Below are positions 18,070-26,237 of a stretch of DNA of 64,000 bases, in pieces. The notes beneath the pieces were generated by a model, which worked only from the letters and a program-made list of their open reading frames with translations, had not been told where the DNA came from and ran no database searches. Where the stretch lies: the NCBI GenBank assembly GCA_963678375.2, contig CAXXQH010000001.1, positions 124,001 to 188,000 of the forward strand, written 5' to 3'. This DNA is from JAEKNW01 sp963678375 (GTDB lineage Bacteria > Cloacimonadota > Cloacimonadia > Cloacimonadales > JAFGVF01). The position numbers and the translations under genes are program-made. The first letter of the stretch is position 1, and every line of letters starts with the position of its first letter.

Positions 18070-18456
18070 TTAGATTTTTACAAATGTAGCTTTTGCTTCA
18101 ACACAAGTATGACCATCAAATTCAATTATTCCAGAAGTTTTAATAGTCCGGCTTTTTTCTTGAATAATCTCACCAATTATCTTTACTTCTTTTCCGGTGG
18201 GAACTGGTTTTCGATATTTCAAGCTTATCTCACCTGTGACAGCCTCTAAGCCTTTGTTTAAGATTATTTTAGCCATTGCTTCGTCAAGAAGAGTAGCAAT
18301 TATTCCTCCATGAGTAATACCATCATAACCTTGAAAATTCTCGGAAATTGTATGATAAGAAATTGCTTGACTTTCATTATATTCAAAGGTTAATTTTAAG
18401 CCTATAGGATTATCTTTACCACAGGCAAAACATTTACTATATATTGGTTCTGTCAT
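18070..18456 (-). CDS. PaaI-type hotdog-fold thioesterase
   Basis: A 128-residue hotdog-fold protein. CFACGKDNPIGLKL near the start, the GYDGITHGGIIATLLDEAMAK helix with its HGG and catalytic acid region, and VTGEISLKYRKPVP are typical of the PaaI/4HBT acyl-CoA thioesterase group. The substrate cannot be predicted. GGAG lies seven bases before ATG. It is the first gene of the leftward block, divergent from the lipoprotein genes. Confidence 0.85.
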   Translation of the reverse strand: MTEPIYSKCFACGKDNPIGLKLTFEYNESQAISYHTISENFQGYDGITHGGIIATLLDEAMAKIILNKGLEAVTGEISLKYRKPVPTGKEVKIIGEIIQEKSRTIKTSGIIEFDGHTCVEAKATFVKI

Positions 18457-18595
18457 ATTTTCTCCATGAATTTAGTCTTTTTATCAATTAAAATTATCAT
18501 AATAAATTGGTAAAGAATTTTTTAATATTATTAAAAAAAATACCGATAACTGTTAAAAAGTTATTTTAAAAATCCTATCTTCTTTCAAAATAGTA

Positions 18596-18623
18596 TTGAC
18601 ATCATCTAAAGATATTTTATTAT
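18596..18623 (+). promoter_or_regulatory. Sigma70-type promoter of the rightward lipoprotein-ruvX-mltG unit
   Basis: TTGACA (18596-18601), 16-base spacer, TATTAT (18618-18623), about 50 bases before the first ATG. It lies in the 216-base divergent region between the thioesterase and the lipoprotein. Confidence 0.55.
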
Positions 18624-18672
18624 AGTTTAGATATAATTTATCAAATAAAGAAAAGGATATATTAAGATTAAG

Positions 18673-19263
18673 ATGAGGATTTTAAACAGAATACTGCTTG
18701 CACTTCTAGTTCTCTTTTTGCTATCATGTGGACTTTTTGAACCACGTGATAATGAAGAACCTGAAAATCCAGCTGAATGGATTGATTATCCTATTAATAG
18801 AGATCAAGTACTTATGAATCTAATTTTTTCTTACAAATATCCAGAAAACCAAAATAAATATAGAGAAATATTTACTTCTGATTTCATTTTTGAATTTGCT
18901 AGTCAAGATATCTCTGAACATTCTACACCTAGTCAGATTAGTTATCAAGAAGAAGCAAGCATTATTTTTAACATGCATAAAATATTAGGTGACTATAACG
19001 AGAAAGTAAAAATTGATTCACTCGTAGCTATAGCTGATCAAGATGATATAATTGATACAGCATCAGCAACTTTATTTAGAAATTATTACATAGAAGTTAC
19101 GGATATAGATTCCAATGATTTACTAAGAACTTATAGAGGGAAGGCTCAATTTGATTTAGTCCAAGATCCTGAAACAAGTTTATGGAAAATTAACCACTGG
19201 AAGGATTATAGAACTACAACTAACCAAACATGGGGACTTTTAAAAAATGAATATTTATTCTAA
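18673..19263 (+). CDS. Lipoprotein, NTF2/SnoaL-like (first of two related)
   Basis: A 196-residue product with a lipobox signal (ILLALLVLFLLSC, Cys at about residue 19). The mature part resembles its downstream neighbour: both have a helix with an acidic/aromatic pattern (NKYREIFTSDFIFEF here; LDLYKYCLTDDFRFEL there) and end in a strand with WKINHWKDY or WKIAIWRDE. This arrangement is typical of NTF2-like cone folds. Binding target unknown. The stop lies 17 bases inside the next gene. Confidence 0.7.
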   Translation: MRILNRILLALLVLFLLSCGLFEPRDNEEPENPAEWIDYPINRDQVLMNLIFSYKYPENQNKYREIFTSDFIFEFASQDISEHSTPSQISYQEEASIIFNMHKILGDYNEKVKIDSLVAIADQDDIIDTASATLFRNYYIEVTDIDSNDLLRTYRGKAQFDLVQDPETSLWKINHWKDYRTTTNQTWGLLKNEYLF

Positions 19264-19828
19264 AATAGCCACAATAGTTATATTAATGTTGCTGTTTACT
19301 GGGTGTGAAAATCCTTTTAACCCATCATCTAATGATGTTAATACAAGTACAGAATTTACTCCAAATGATGAACCAGCTGATTTACTAAGAAATCTTGAAG
19401 ATTCCTATAGACAAAAAAATCTTGATTTATATAAGTATTGTTTAACTGATGATTTTAGATTTGAATTATTATCTTCAGAAGTTCAAGATATTGGAATTGA
19501 TATCAATAACGACGGAACAAATGATAATTTTTGGGGTTTTCAAGAAGAAGTTCAGTATCATGAAAACTTATTTGAAAGTGGCTCTTCAGATGGTCAATAT
19601 CCTCCTCCAGATCAGATAGATCTTTCCTTTGGTGGTGAACCTATTATTGATGATGATACAGAGGATGGGCATGAAGGTTGGAAAATTCTCTCTTCTTATT
19701 TCACTTTAAATTTACGATTTAATGATGGTTCTAATTTAAGTGCTTTAGGTTATGTTCGTTTTTATTTAAAGCCATTAGACGGAGAGTGGAAAATTGCTAT
19801 TTGGCGAGATGAATCGAATATATATTAG
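19247..19828 (+). CDS. Lipoprotein, NTF2/SnoaL-like (second of two related)
   Basis: A 193-residue lipoprotein (IVILMLLFTGC, Cys at about residue 20). It is a diverged paralogue of the preceding gene, with the same DDFRFEL and WKIAIWRDE-type ends. It contains DINNDGTNDN, a loop rich in Asp/Asn that resembles calcium-binding EF-hand-like or dockerin loops. The start overlaps the upstream gene by 17 bases, so the pair is co-translated. Function unknown. Confidence 0.7.
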   Translation: MNIYSKIATIVILMLLFTGCENPFNPSSNDVNTSTEFTPNDEPADLLRNLEDSYRQKNLDLYKYCLTDDFRFELLSSEVQDIGIDINNDGTNDNFWGFQEEVQYHENLFESGSSDGQYPPPDQIDLSFGGEPIIDDDTEDGHEGWKILSSYFTLNLRFNDGSNLSALGYVRFYLKPLDGEWKIAIWRDESNIY

Positions 19829-19839
19829 GATATTATTTA

Positions 19840-20250
19840 ATGGATAGATTAATGGCGATTGATTATGGTGAAAAAAGAATAGGAATAGCTTTATCAGACC
19901 CTTTGAAGATGTTTTCAAAACCTTTTAAGGTTCTGGCAAATTCTGGCAAAAATAAGCTCATAGCTGATTTAAATGATTTAGTCAAAGAGCAATCAGTTTC
20001 TAAGATTATTTTAGGCCATCCTCTTGGAGAAAGTGGTCAAGAAACTAAAAAGACTCAAGAAATAATGAAGATACATAAATTACTAGTTAACAAATTAGAT
20101 GTTGAAGTAATATTACAAGATGAGAGATTCACTACAGTTGATGCCAACAATGAGCTGAAAAAGCTAGGATATAATTACATGGAAGCTAAAAAAGTTATAG
20201 ACATGGTAGCAGCAAGCTTAATCTTGAAAACATATATGGAGAGGTTATAA
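19840..20250 (+). CDS. ruvX: Putative pre-16S rRNA nuclease / Holliday-junction-resolvase-like RuvX (YqgF)
   Basis: RNase H-like fold enzyme of the YqgF family, implicated in 5' maturation of 16S rRNA. The 136-residue length is typical. Motifs: MAIDYGEKRIGIALSDP with the first catalytic Asp, IILGHPLGESG (usually GLPxNxxG), and LQDERFTTVDA; the last acidic motif (VIDMVAASLIL) has the conserved Asp. mltG follows after five bases, a common ruvX-mltG arrangement. Confidence 0.92.
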   Translation: MDRLMAIDYGEKRIGIALSDPLKMFSKPFKVLANSGKNKLIADLNDLVKEQSVSKIILGHPLGESGQETKKTQEIMKIHKLLVNKLDVEVILQDERFTTVDANNELKKLGYNYMEAKKVIDMVAASLILKTYMERL

Positions 20251-20255
20251 AGATA

Positions 20256-21275
20256 ATGAGATCTTCCTATAAAAAGATTTTCTTTGTATTGTTTTTAGGC
20301 TTTGTTGTTTTCGCTTTTATAGGCTATAGAGAGCTTACAGTACCAAATTTAGCAGATTCTTCTACAGTTGTAACCTTTGAAATTAAAAGTGGAGCATCAG
20401 TAATTTCCATTTCTGAAAAACTAGTAAGGAGTGGATTGATAAACAATGCTAGTTGGTTTAGAATTTATACAAAAGTCACTGGTAAAGATAAGAACATTAA
20501 AAGTGGTACATATAAAATCAAGGGTGGAATGAATCTTATGCAAATAGCTGATTATATTACTGCCAATAATCAAGAAGTATTTTTTCATCCTAACAAGATA
20601 TCTATTCCTGAAGGCTTAACACTAGAACAAATAGAAGATAAATTCATAAGCGCTGGGTTAGCAACGAAAAAGGAAATTGAACAAGTGTTTTATGATAAAG
20701 AATTTATATATGAACACACTGGACTTAATGCTAAGTCTCTTGAAGGTTTCATCTATCCTAAAACATATTATTATGAAGATGAAATAGACTTAAAAGATTT
20801 CTTGATTCAATACCCTTTGAAGGAATTTATGAAAGAGTATGCTAATTATATAAATGATGAATCTTTCTACAAAAACTTGATTTTAGCTTCAATTGTTGAG
20901 AAAGAATCTGGAACTAAAGATGAAAAACCTATTGTGGCATCAGTTTTTAAAAATAGAATGAAAAATAGGATGACCCTTTCGTCTTGTGCAACTCATAATA
21001 AGATATTTTATCAAAGAGGACAAAAACCTCCTAAAATTCTATTAAATAAACATCTTGAAATAATGTCACCTTATAATACCTATAAAAACCAAGGACTACC
21101 TCCTACTCCAATTTGCTCGCCTGCTAAAGATAGTTATGAAGCTGTTATTGCTAATGTAAATACTGATTATTTATATTTTTTTGCAGACTTCAAAGGTAAA
21201 AATATTTTCTCTACTTCGTATAAAGAGCATAATCGTAAAAAAAAAAGTTCATGGAACAGTAGTCATTTAAGATAA
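20256..21275 (+). CDS. mltG: Endolytic murein transglycosylase MltG
   Basis: Membrane-anchored enzyme that cleaves nascent glycan strands and so sets their length. The 339-residue protein has an N-terminal TM segment (IFFVLFLGFVVFAFIGY), a LysM-like part (KSGTYKIKGGMNLMQIADYI), and the YceG core with the catalytic Glu in LILASIVEKESG. The C-terminal SPYNTYKNQGLPPTPICSP is nearly invariant in the family. The usual substrate-loop sequence before it reads LSSCATHNKIF here. It starts just after ruvX and ends about 20 bases before rph. Confidence 0.94.
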   Translation: MRSSYKKIFFVLFLGFVVFAFIGYRELTVPNLADSSTVVTFEIKSGASVISISEKLVRSGLINNASWFRIYTKVTGKDKNIKSGTYKIKGGMNLMQIADYITANNQEVFFHPNKISIPEGLTLEQIEDKFISAGLATKKEIEQVFYDKEFIYEHTGLNAKSLEGFIYPKTYYYEDEIDLKDFLIQYPLKEFMKEYANYINDESFYKNLILASIVEKESGTKDEKPIVASVFKNRMKNRMTLSSCATHNKIFYQRGQKPPKILLNKHLEIMSPYNTYKNQGLPPTPICSPAKDSYEAVIANVNTDYLYFFADFKGKNIFSTSYKEHNRKKKSSWNSSHLR

Positions 21276-21293
21276 AATAATAAGGATAAAGTC

Positions 21294-21977
21294 ATGCGAA
21301 AAGTAACAATTACACCTAATGTAAATATGTGGTCTCTAGGTTCTGTACTTATTGAAGTTGGAAACACGAAAGTTTTATGTAATGTAAGTCTAAATGAAAG
21401 TCCGCCTTCATTCTGTATTGAGAAAGAACAAGGTTGGCTCTCAGCAGAATATAGTATGTTACCATCAGCTACCAACCAAAGAACCCGTAGAGAAGTTACT
21501 AAAGGTAAAATATCCGGAAGAACTGCAGAGATCCAACGCTTGATAGGTAGGGCTTTAAGGGGTGTTGTTGATTTAAAAATATTGGAAGGTATTGGTATTA
21601 CAGTAGATTGTGATGTTATCCAAGCAGATGGAGGAACTCGTACTGCTTCAATAACTGGGGCTTGTGTAGCCTTGGATATTGCCTTTAAAAGACTTTTAAG
21701 TGATGGGAAGCTTCTGTCAAACCCTCTTAAAGAAAAAGTAGCAGCCATTAGTGTAGGCTTAATCAATAAAGAAGTAGTTTTAGATATGGATTATGATAAA
21801 GATTCAAGAGCAGAAGTTGATTTAAATGTTGTAATGACAGAATCTGGAAAACTAATTGAATTACAAGGAACAGCTGAGGGTGCACCTTTTAGTCGTGAGG
21901 ACCTAGATAAAATGTTGTTGCTAGCAGAATCAGGTATAAAAAAATTGATCGAAACTCAAACTAAGTCTTTAAATTAA
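21294..21977 (+). CDS. rph: Ribonuclease PH
   Basis: Phosphorolytic 3'-5' exoribonuclease trimming tRNA precursors (EC 2.7.7.56). Hallmarks: VLIEVGNTKVLCNV, GWLSAEYSMLP, RTAEIQRLIGRALR, and DCDVIQADGGTRTASITGA. At 227 residues it is about ten shorter than usual: the N-terminal RxDGR-type lead is missing. An AAGGA Shine-Dalgarno sequence fits this ATG and an in-frame stop lies just upstream with no other start between, so the short N-terminus is real rather than a mis-called start. Confidence 0.93.
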   Translation: MRKVTITPNVNMWSLGSVLIEVGNTKVLCNVSLNESPPSFCIEKEQGWLSAEYSMLPSATNQRTRREVTKGKISGRTAEIQRLIGRALRGVVDLKILEGIGITVDCDVIQADGGTRTASITGACVALDIAFKRLLSDGKLLSNPLKEKVAAISVGLINKEVVLDMDYDKDSRAEVDLNVVMTESGKLIELQGTAEGAPFSREDLDKMLLLAESGIKKLIETQTKSLN

Positions 21978-21995
21978 GAAGAAGAGGTTATTATT

Positions 21996-22445
21996 ATGTA
22001 TAAAGTTAAAAGAGAAGTTACTGATAAACAGCATATTGAATCTATTTTTAAGCTTTCTTATATATGCCGTGTTGCTTTTAATAACCAACCAGCACCATAT
22101 ATTATACCTTTAAATTATGGCTACCACAACAACAAATTATATTTACATACAGCAAATCAAGGTTTGAAATTAGATTTGATAAAAAAGAATAATTATGTAG
22201 GGTTTGAAATAGAAAACAAACTTGAAATGGTAAGAACTACTAGCGGAACGACAATGAAGTATCAGTCAATTGTTGGTCAGGGTATTATTAGAATTCTTGA
22301 AGCTAAGGAAGATAAACAAGCAGCTTTAAAATATTTGATAGAACATCATGGTGGGGAATTTAGAGAGCATTCTAACCAATCACTTGCAAATGTTACAATG
22401 CTAGAAATTGAAATCATTAAGCTTTCTGCTAAAGCAAATTTATAA
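21996..22445 (+). CDS. Pyridoxamine 5'-phosphate oxidase-fold (NimA-like) flavin protein
   Basis: A 149-residue split-barrel protein. YKVKREVTD, CRVAFNNQPAPYIIPLNYGY and LYLHTANQGLKLDLI are typical of the PPOX/NimA-like flavin-binding family, whose members reduce nitro compounds or bind FMN/heme. The actual substrate is unknown. GAGG lies ahead of ATG. It sits in a row of rightward genes between rph and an RNA methyltransferase, with short gaps, so co-transcription is likely. Confidence 0.8.
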   Translation: MYKVKREVTDKQHIESIFKLSYICRVAFNNQPAPYIIPLNYGYHNNKLYLHTANQGLKLDLIKKNNYVGFEIENKLEMVRTTSGTTMKYQSIVGQGIIRILEAKEDKQAALKYLIEHHGGEFREHSNQSLANVTMLEIEIIKLSAKANL

Positions 22446-22459
22446 ATTATTGAGGAAGA

Positions 22460-23602
22460 ATGTTTGAATATTTAAAAACGGGTAAATACTTTGCTCAAAT
22501 CGCAGGTGGCCTTGAAGCCCATGCAAAAGAAGAATTAATGTCATTAGGGGCGGTAATAGTTCAAGAAGTTCCAAGAGGGATTAGATTTTCATGTGATAAA
22601 GCAACTCTTTATAATATTATATATAAGGCTAGACTTATTCAAAGAGTTTTAGCACCACTTATTAGTTTAGATTGCCATAGTGAGAAATACCTTTATTCCC
22701 AACTATATAAGAATGTTGACTGGGTTTCTCTCTTTAACTTAGATGAAACTTTTTCAATTGTAAGTAATGTCTCAGACTCTAAAATAGGTAATTCTCTTTA
22801 TGCTGGACAAGTAATGAAAGATGCTATTTGTGATCAGTTCCGAGATAAATATAAGGCCCGTCCTTCTTTCGATACTAAGAATCCTGATATTTCATTTTCG
22901 CTTCATATCAGAAAAAATATAGCAACTGTTTCTTTTGATGTAGCTGGAAAAAGTCTCCATAAGAGAAACTACCGGCAAGGTGTTAATGTTGCTCCAATGC
23001 AGGAAACATTAGCTGCTGCTGTAATAAAACTTACGGAATGGGATGGGCAAAATGTCTTGATGGATGTTATGTGTGGTTCAGGTACACTCTTAATTGAAGC
23101 ATTAATGCGTTACTGCCAAATACCAGCTGGCTATCTTCGTGATGATAATGGTATCTACTATATACCGGATTTTGATGAAGACCTATGGAAAGAAGTAAGA
23201 GAAAAAGCTAATTCTGAGATTATTGATCTACCTGAAGGCTTAATTTGTGGTTCAGATGTAAGCTCAAAATCTTTGTCTTATGCTAGAAAGGCTCTTGATT
23301 TACTTCCTTCAGGAGATAAAGTTAAGTTAGAAGTTTCAAGATTTCAGGATCTTCCTGAAGAAGAAAATAGAACTATCGTTTGTAATCCACCATATGGTGT
23401 TCGAATGGGTAATTTAGATCGAACAATAACTCTTTATAATGAGTTAGGAGATTTTCTTAAACAGAAATGTCCCCATAGTATAGCCTATATATTGTGTGGG
23501 TCAGCTGAACTAGTTCCAAAATTACGACTTAGAGCACATTGGAAGAAGTCACTTAAAAATGGAAATTTAAATACAAAGCTTGCTAAAATAATTATTAAGT
23601 AA
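22460..23602 (+). CDS. THUMP-domain class I RNA methyltransferase (RlmL/YpsC-type)
   Basis: A 380-residue protein: N-terminal THUMP-like RNA-binding part (AQIAGGLEAHAKEELMSLGA), followed by a Rossmann methyltransferase with DVMCGSGTLLIEALM (motif I) and the N6-adenine/N2-guanine type catalytic NPPYG at about residue 309. Members methylate 23S rRNA G2445 or tRNA; the single methyltransferase domain matches the N-terminal half of E. coli RlmL or Bacillus YpsC. The stop overlaps the next ATG as TAATG. Confidence 0.88.
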   Translation: MFEYLKTGKYFAQIAGGLEAHAKEELMSLGAVIVQEVPRGIRFSCDKATLYNIIYKARLIQRVLAPLISLDCHSEKYLYSQLYKNVDWVSLFNLDETFSIVSNVSDSKIGNSLYAGQVMKDAICDQFRDKYKARPSFDTKNPDISFSLHIRKNIATVSFDVAGKSLHKRNYRQGVNVAPMQETLAAAVIKLTEWDGQNVLMDVMCGSGTLLIEALMRYCQIPAGYLRDDNGIYYIPDFDEDLWKEVREKANSEIIDLPEGLICGSDVSSKSLSYARKALDLLPSGDKVKLEVSRFQDLPEEENRTIVCNPPYGVRMGNLDRTITLYNELGDFLKQKCPHSIAYILCGSAELVPKLRLRAHWKKSLKNGNLNTKLAKIIIK

Positions 23603-24720
23603 TGTTTGAATACTCTAAGAGCAGCAAGCTAAAACTCCAAAGATATCCTCTTATTAAACATGATAACTTTCAAGCTTGGGATTCTGCTGACGAATACGTA
23701 ATAAATTATGTTAAAGATTCCTTTGATAATTTGAATAAAGTCTTGATAATTGAAGATGACTTTGGGGCAATTGGCTTAGCGATTAAAGCTAATAATATAT
23801 TTTTTGTGAATGACTCAGTTTTATCAAGGAAAGGCATCTTGGAAAACTTTAGGAATAATCAAAGTGATATTTCAAGGATTGATATTATTTCACCTTATTG
23901 TGATTTCCCTATGGAAATCGATTTAATAATTATTAAGATACCGAAAGTTAATAGATATCTAGAGTTTTTACTAAATAAATTAAACTGCTTTTACTCAAGA
24001 GATATTCAGCTTATCGCAACTAGTAAAGTAAAATATTTAAATTCTTCAATCTATAAGTTTTGCCAAACTTATTTAACAGACTTTCAATACTCTTTGTCCT
24101 GGAAGAAATCCAAAATTATTACAGGGAAGCTATCTGGATTTTACGCTAACAAAAACTTTATTAATAACTTAAACGATTATCAGCTTAAGCTAGTCAATTA
24201 TCCAAACCTGTTTTCAAGTGAAAAGATAGACATTGGAACAAGATTTTTATTGGATAATATTGAAAAAATAGATTTTGTTGATCAGATTTCTAAGATCATT
24301 GATGTCGGTTCTGCAAATGGTATTCTAGGATTAACTTTCCACAGCTATTTTAAAGATTCCAATTTATGGCTTACAGATATAACTTATTCAGCTTTTGAAT
24401 CTGCTCAAGCTACAATTAAAATGTCTAATCTTGATAGTAAGAATATATCATTAATAATAGATAATTCTCTAGACTCTTTTGATTCAGAATTTGCAGATTT
24501 AATAGTCCTTAATCCTCCCTTTCATGACAAGCACAAAGTTTCTATCCAAAGCTCAAAGCAGATATTTAGAGATTGTAGAAGAGTTTTAAGACATGGAGGG
24601 CAACTTATTATAGTTGCTAATCAACATTTGGGCTATCATATTCATCTAGCAGAAGAGTTTTCAGAAGTTAAAATGGTTCATAAAAGTATGAAATTCATCA
24701 TTCTATCCGCTATTAAGTAA
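23602..24720 (+). CDS. RsmC/RlmG-like methyltransferase
   Basis: A 372-residue protein with a degenerate N-terminal methyltransferase-like half and a C-terminal catalytic half: IDVGSANGILGL (SAM motif I, GxG form) and LNPPFHD at about residue 302, the signature of the RsmC/RlmG group of rRNA guanine-N2 methyltransferases. It is translationally coupled to the upstream RNA methyltransferase. Motif I is slightly unusual (VGSANG instead of LGCGxG), so the exact target is open. Confidence 0.8.
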   Translation: MFEYSKSSKLKLQRYPLIKHDNFQAWDSADEYVINYVKDSFDNLNKVLIIEDDFGAIGLAIKANNIFFVNDSVLSRKGILENFRNNQSDISRIDIISPYCDFPMEIDLIIIKIPKVNRYLEFLLNKLNCFYSRDIQLIATSKVKYLNSSIYKFCQTYLTDFQYSLSWKKSKIITGKLSGFYANKNFINNLNDYQLKLVNYPNLFSSEKIDIGTRFLLDNIEKIDFVDQISKIIDVGSANGILGLTFHSYFKDSNLWLTDITYSAFESAQATIKMSNLDSKNISLIIDNSLDSFDSEFADLIVLNPPFHDKHKVSIQSSKQIFRDCRRVLRHGGQLIIVANQHLGYHIHLAEEFSEVKMVHKSMKFIILSAIK

Positions 24721-24756
24721 TCAAGTTATTAGGCAATATTAGTCTTTACTATCCCC

Positions 24757-24810
24757 TTATTGCTACTCTTCCTATTAAGTAGTAGGAAATTATGGAGACA
24801 GTAACAATAA
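24757..24810. other. Long imperfect inverted repeat between methyltransferase and solute-binding gene
   Basis: TTATTGCTAC (24757-24766) pairs with GTAACAATAA (24801-24810) with one mismatch, and inside it TTCCTA (24769-24774) pairs with TAGGAA (24783-24788). It has no clear T-run, so it may be a weak terminator or an mRNA-processing hairpin. Confidence 0.35.
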
Positions 24811-24855
24811 TATGATTAAGAAGACTTAATTTTACTATAAAAAGAAAAAAAAAGA

Positions 24856-24884
24856 TTGACTTGATATAAAGGATTAAAGACAAT
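24856..24884 (+). promoter_or_regulatory. Candidate promoter of the solute-binding lipoprotein gene
   Basis: TTGACT (24856-24861), 17-base spacer, GACAAT (24879-24884), then the ATG at 24921 with TTGGAG upstream. The -10 box is weak. Confidence 0.4.
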
Positions 24885-24920
24885 GATAAAAACATATTAA
24901 AATGTAATCTTGGAGATAAA

Positions 24921-26222
24921 ATGAGAAAAATATTGATCACTATAACTATAATTATAAGTATACTTTTGTTATCATGCGGTAAGAGTGAAACAAGTCCTAG
25001 CAAAACAACTTTGCTTTTTTGGCATAGTATGGGGGGACCACTGGGTTCTGCTTTGAATCGACTAATCCAAGAGTTCAATGATAGTCAAAAAGAGATAAAA
25101 GTTGAAGGCGTATCAGTTGGTAACTACACTGCATTGACCCAAAAGCTTACTGCTTCTATACAAGCTGGCAATCAACCTGATTTAGCTCAATTATACGAAA
25201 ATTCTACAGTTGATTATATTAAATCTGGGGTTCTTGTTCCTGTACAAAAATTTATTGATATGGATCCTCAACTCTTAGAGGATATTCATAGTGATTTTTT
25301 TCCTGTATTTATCTCAAGCAACACTTATGAAGGTAAATTATGGACATTCCCTTTTAATAAGAGTGTAAGAGTTTTATACTATAATAAAGATATGTTTTTG
25401 AGGTATGGTTTCGATCCAGAAAATACTCCTAAAACTTGGTCTGAGTTCATTGAATATTCTAAAGTTATCTGTGCAGAGAGAGATGAAAATGGTGATCCGT
25501 ATGTATATTTAACTAATATCAATAGCAGTGCTACTCAATTAGTGAACTTGATATTGCAAGCTGGTGGAGAAATATATGATGGAGAAAAGGCTAGATTTAA
25601 TAGTAAAGAGGGTATCGAGGCTTTGAAGTACCTTAGAGGCTTAGTCGTTGATTCCAACGTGGCTTATCTTTCAGAAGGTTATGAAGGTCAAAATGATTTC
25701 TTAGCTTCAAAAGTTGCAATGTATGAAGGATCAAGTGTATCAATGGCATTTATGTCTGGTCAGAATAAACTTAAATTTAATGTTGGTATCTCACCAATTC
25801 CATCTTACCGAACGAAAAAGAACGTGATAAGTGGAACTAATATCGCTATATTTAAGAGCAATACTAAAAAAGAAGCAGCTGCATGGAAATTTATCAAGTG
25901 GTTAACTGATAAGGAACAAACTGCTCAATGGTCTTATGACACTTATTACATGCCTTTAAGAAAGTCTGCGTTATCTGTAACTCCTCTAAAAGATAGACTG
26001 GAGAATAATTCTAACCTATTTGATGTTTATGAACAGTTAAATTATGCAGACACCGAACCAAGTATTTCTGAATGGAGAAAAACTAGAACAGATATTGAAA
26101 AATTTGTTCTGGAACCTATTTATAACGAAAATAAGAATCTGTCTGATAACGAATTGAAGAAACTACTTGATAATGTAGCTAAAGATTTTGAAGAAAGGAT
26201 AGAAGATAATAGAAAGAATTAA
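24921..26222 (+). CDS. ABC transporter extracellular solute-binding lipoprotein (sugar type)
   Basis: A 433-residue family 1 solute-binding protein. The signal peptide ends in a lipobox (ISILLLSCGKSE), so it is anchored to a membrane. LLFWHSMGG, LTASIQAGNQPDLAQLYE, and WTFPFNKSVRVLYYNKDMF are typical of UgpB/MalE-like binders of glycerol-3-phosphate or oligosaccharides. No permease or ATPase genes are adjacent: a methyltransferase lies upstream and thrS 15 bases downstream. It is therefore an orphan whose partners must be elsewhere. Confidence 0.88.
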   Translation: MRKILITITIIISILLLSCGKSETSPSKTTLLFWHSMGGPLGSALNRLIQEFNDSQKEIKVEGVSVGNYTALTQKLTASIQAGNQPDLAQLYENSTVDYIKSGVLVPVQKFIDMDPQLLEDIHSDFFPVFISSNTYEGKLWTFPFNKSVRVLYYNKDMFLRYGFDPENTPKTWSEFIEYSKVICAERDENGDPYVYLTNINSSATQLVNLILQAGGEIYDGEKARFNSKEGIEALKYLRGLVVDSNVAYLSEGYEGQNDFLASKVAMYEGSSVSMAFMSGQNKLKFNVGISPIPSYRTKKNVISGTNIAIFKSNTKKEAAAWKFIKWLTDKEQTAQWSYDTYYMPLRKSALSVTPLKDRLENNSNLFDVYEQLNYADTEPSISEWRKTRTDIEKFVLEPIYNENKNLSDNELKKLLDNVAKDFEERIEDNRKN

Positions 26223-26237
26223 TTAATGGAGATATAG

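Noticed and set aside
24749..25078. Minus-strand frame of 109 codons opposite the solute-binding gene
   Set aside because: Antisense to the signal-peptide region of a well supported lipoprotein gene; no recognisable motifs or ribosome-binding site.
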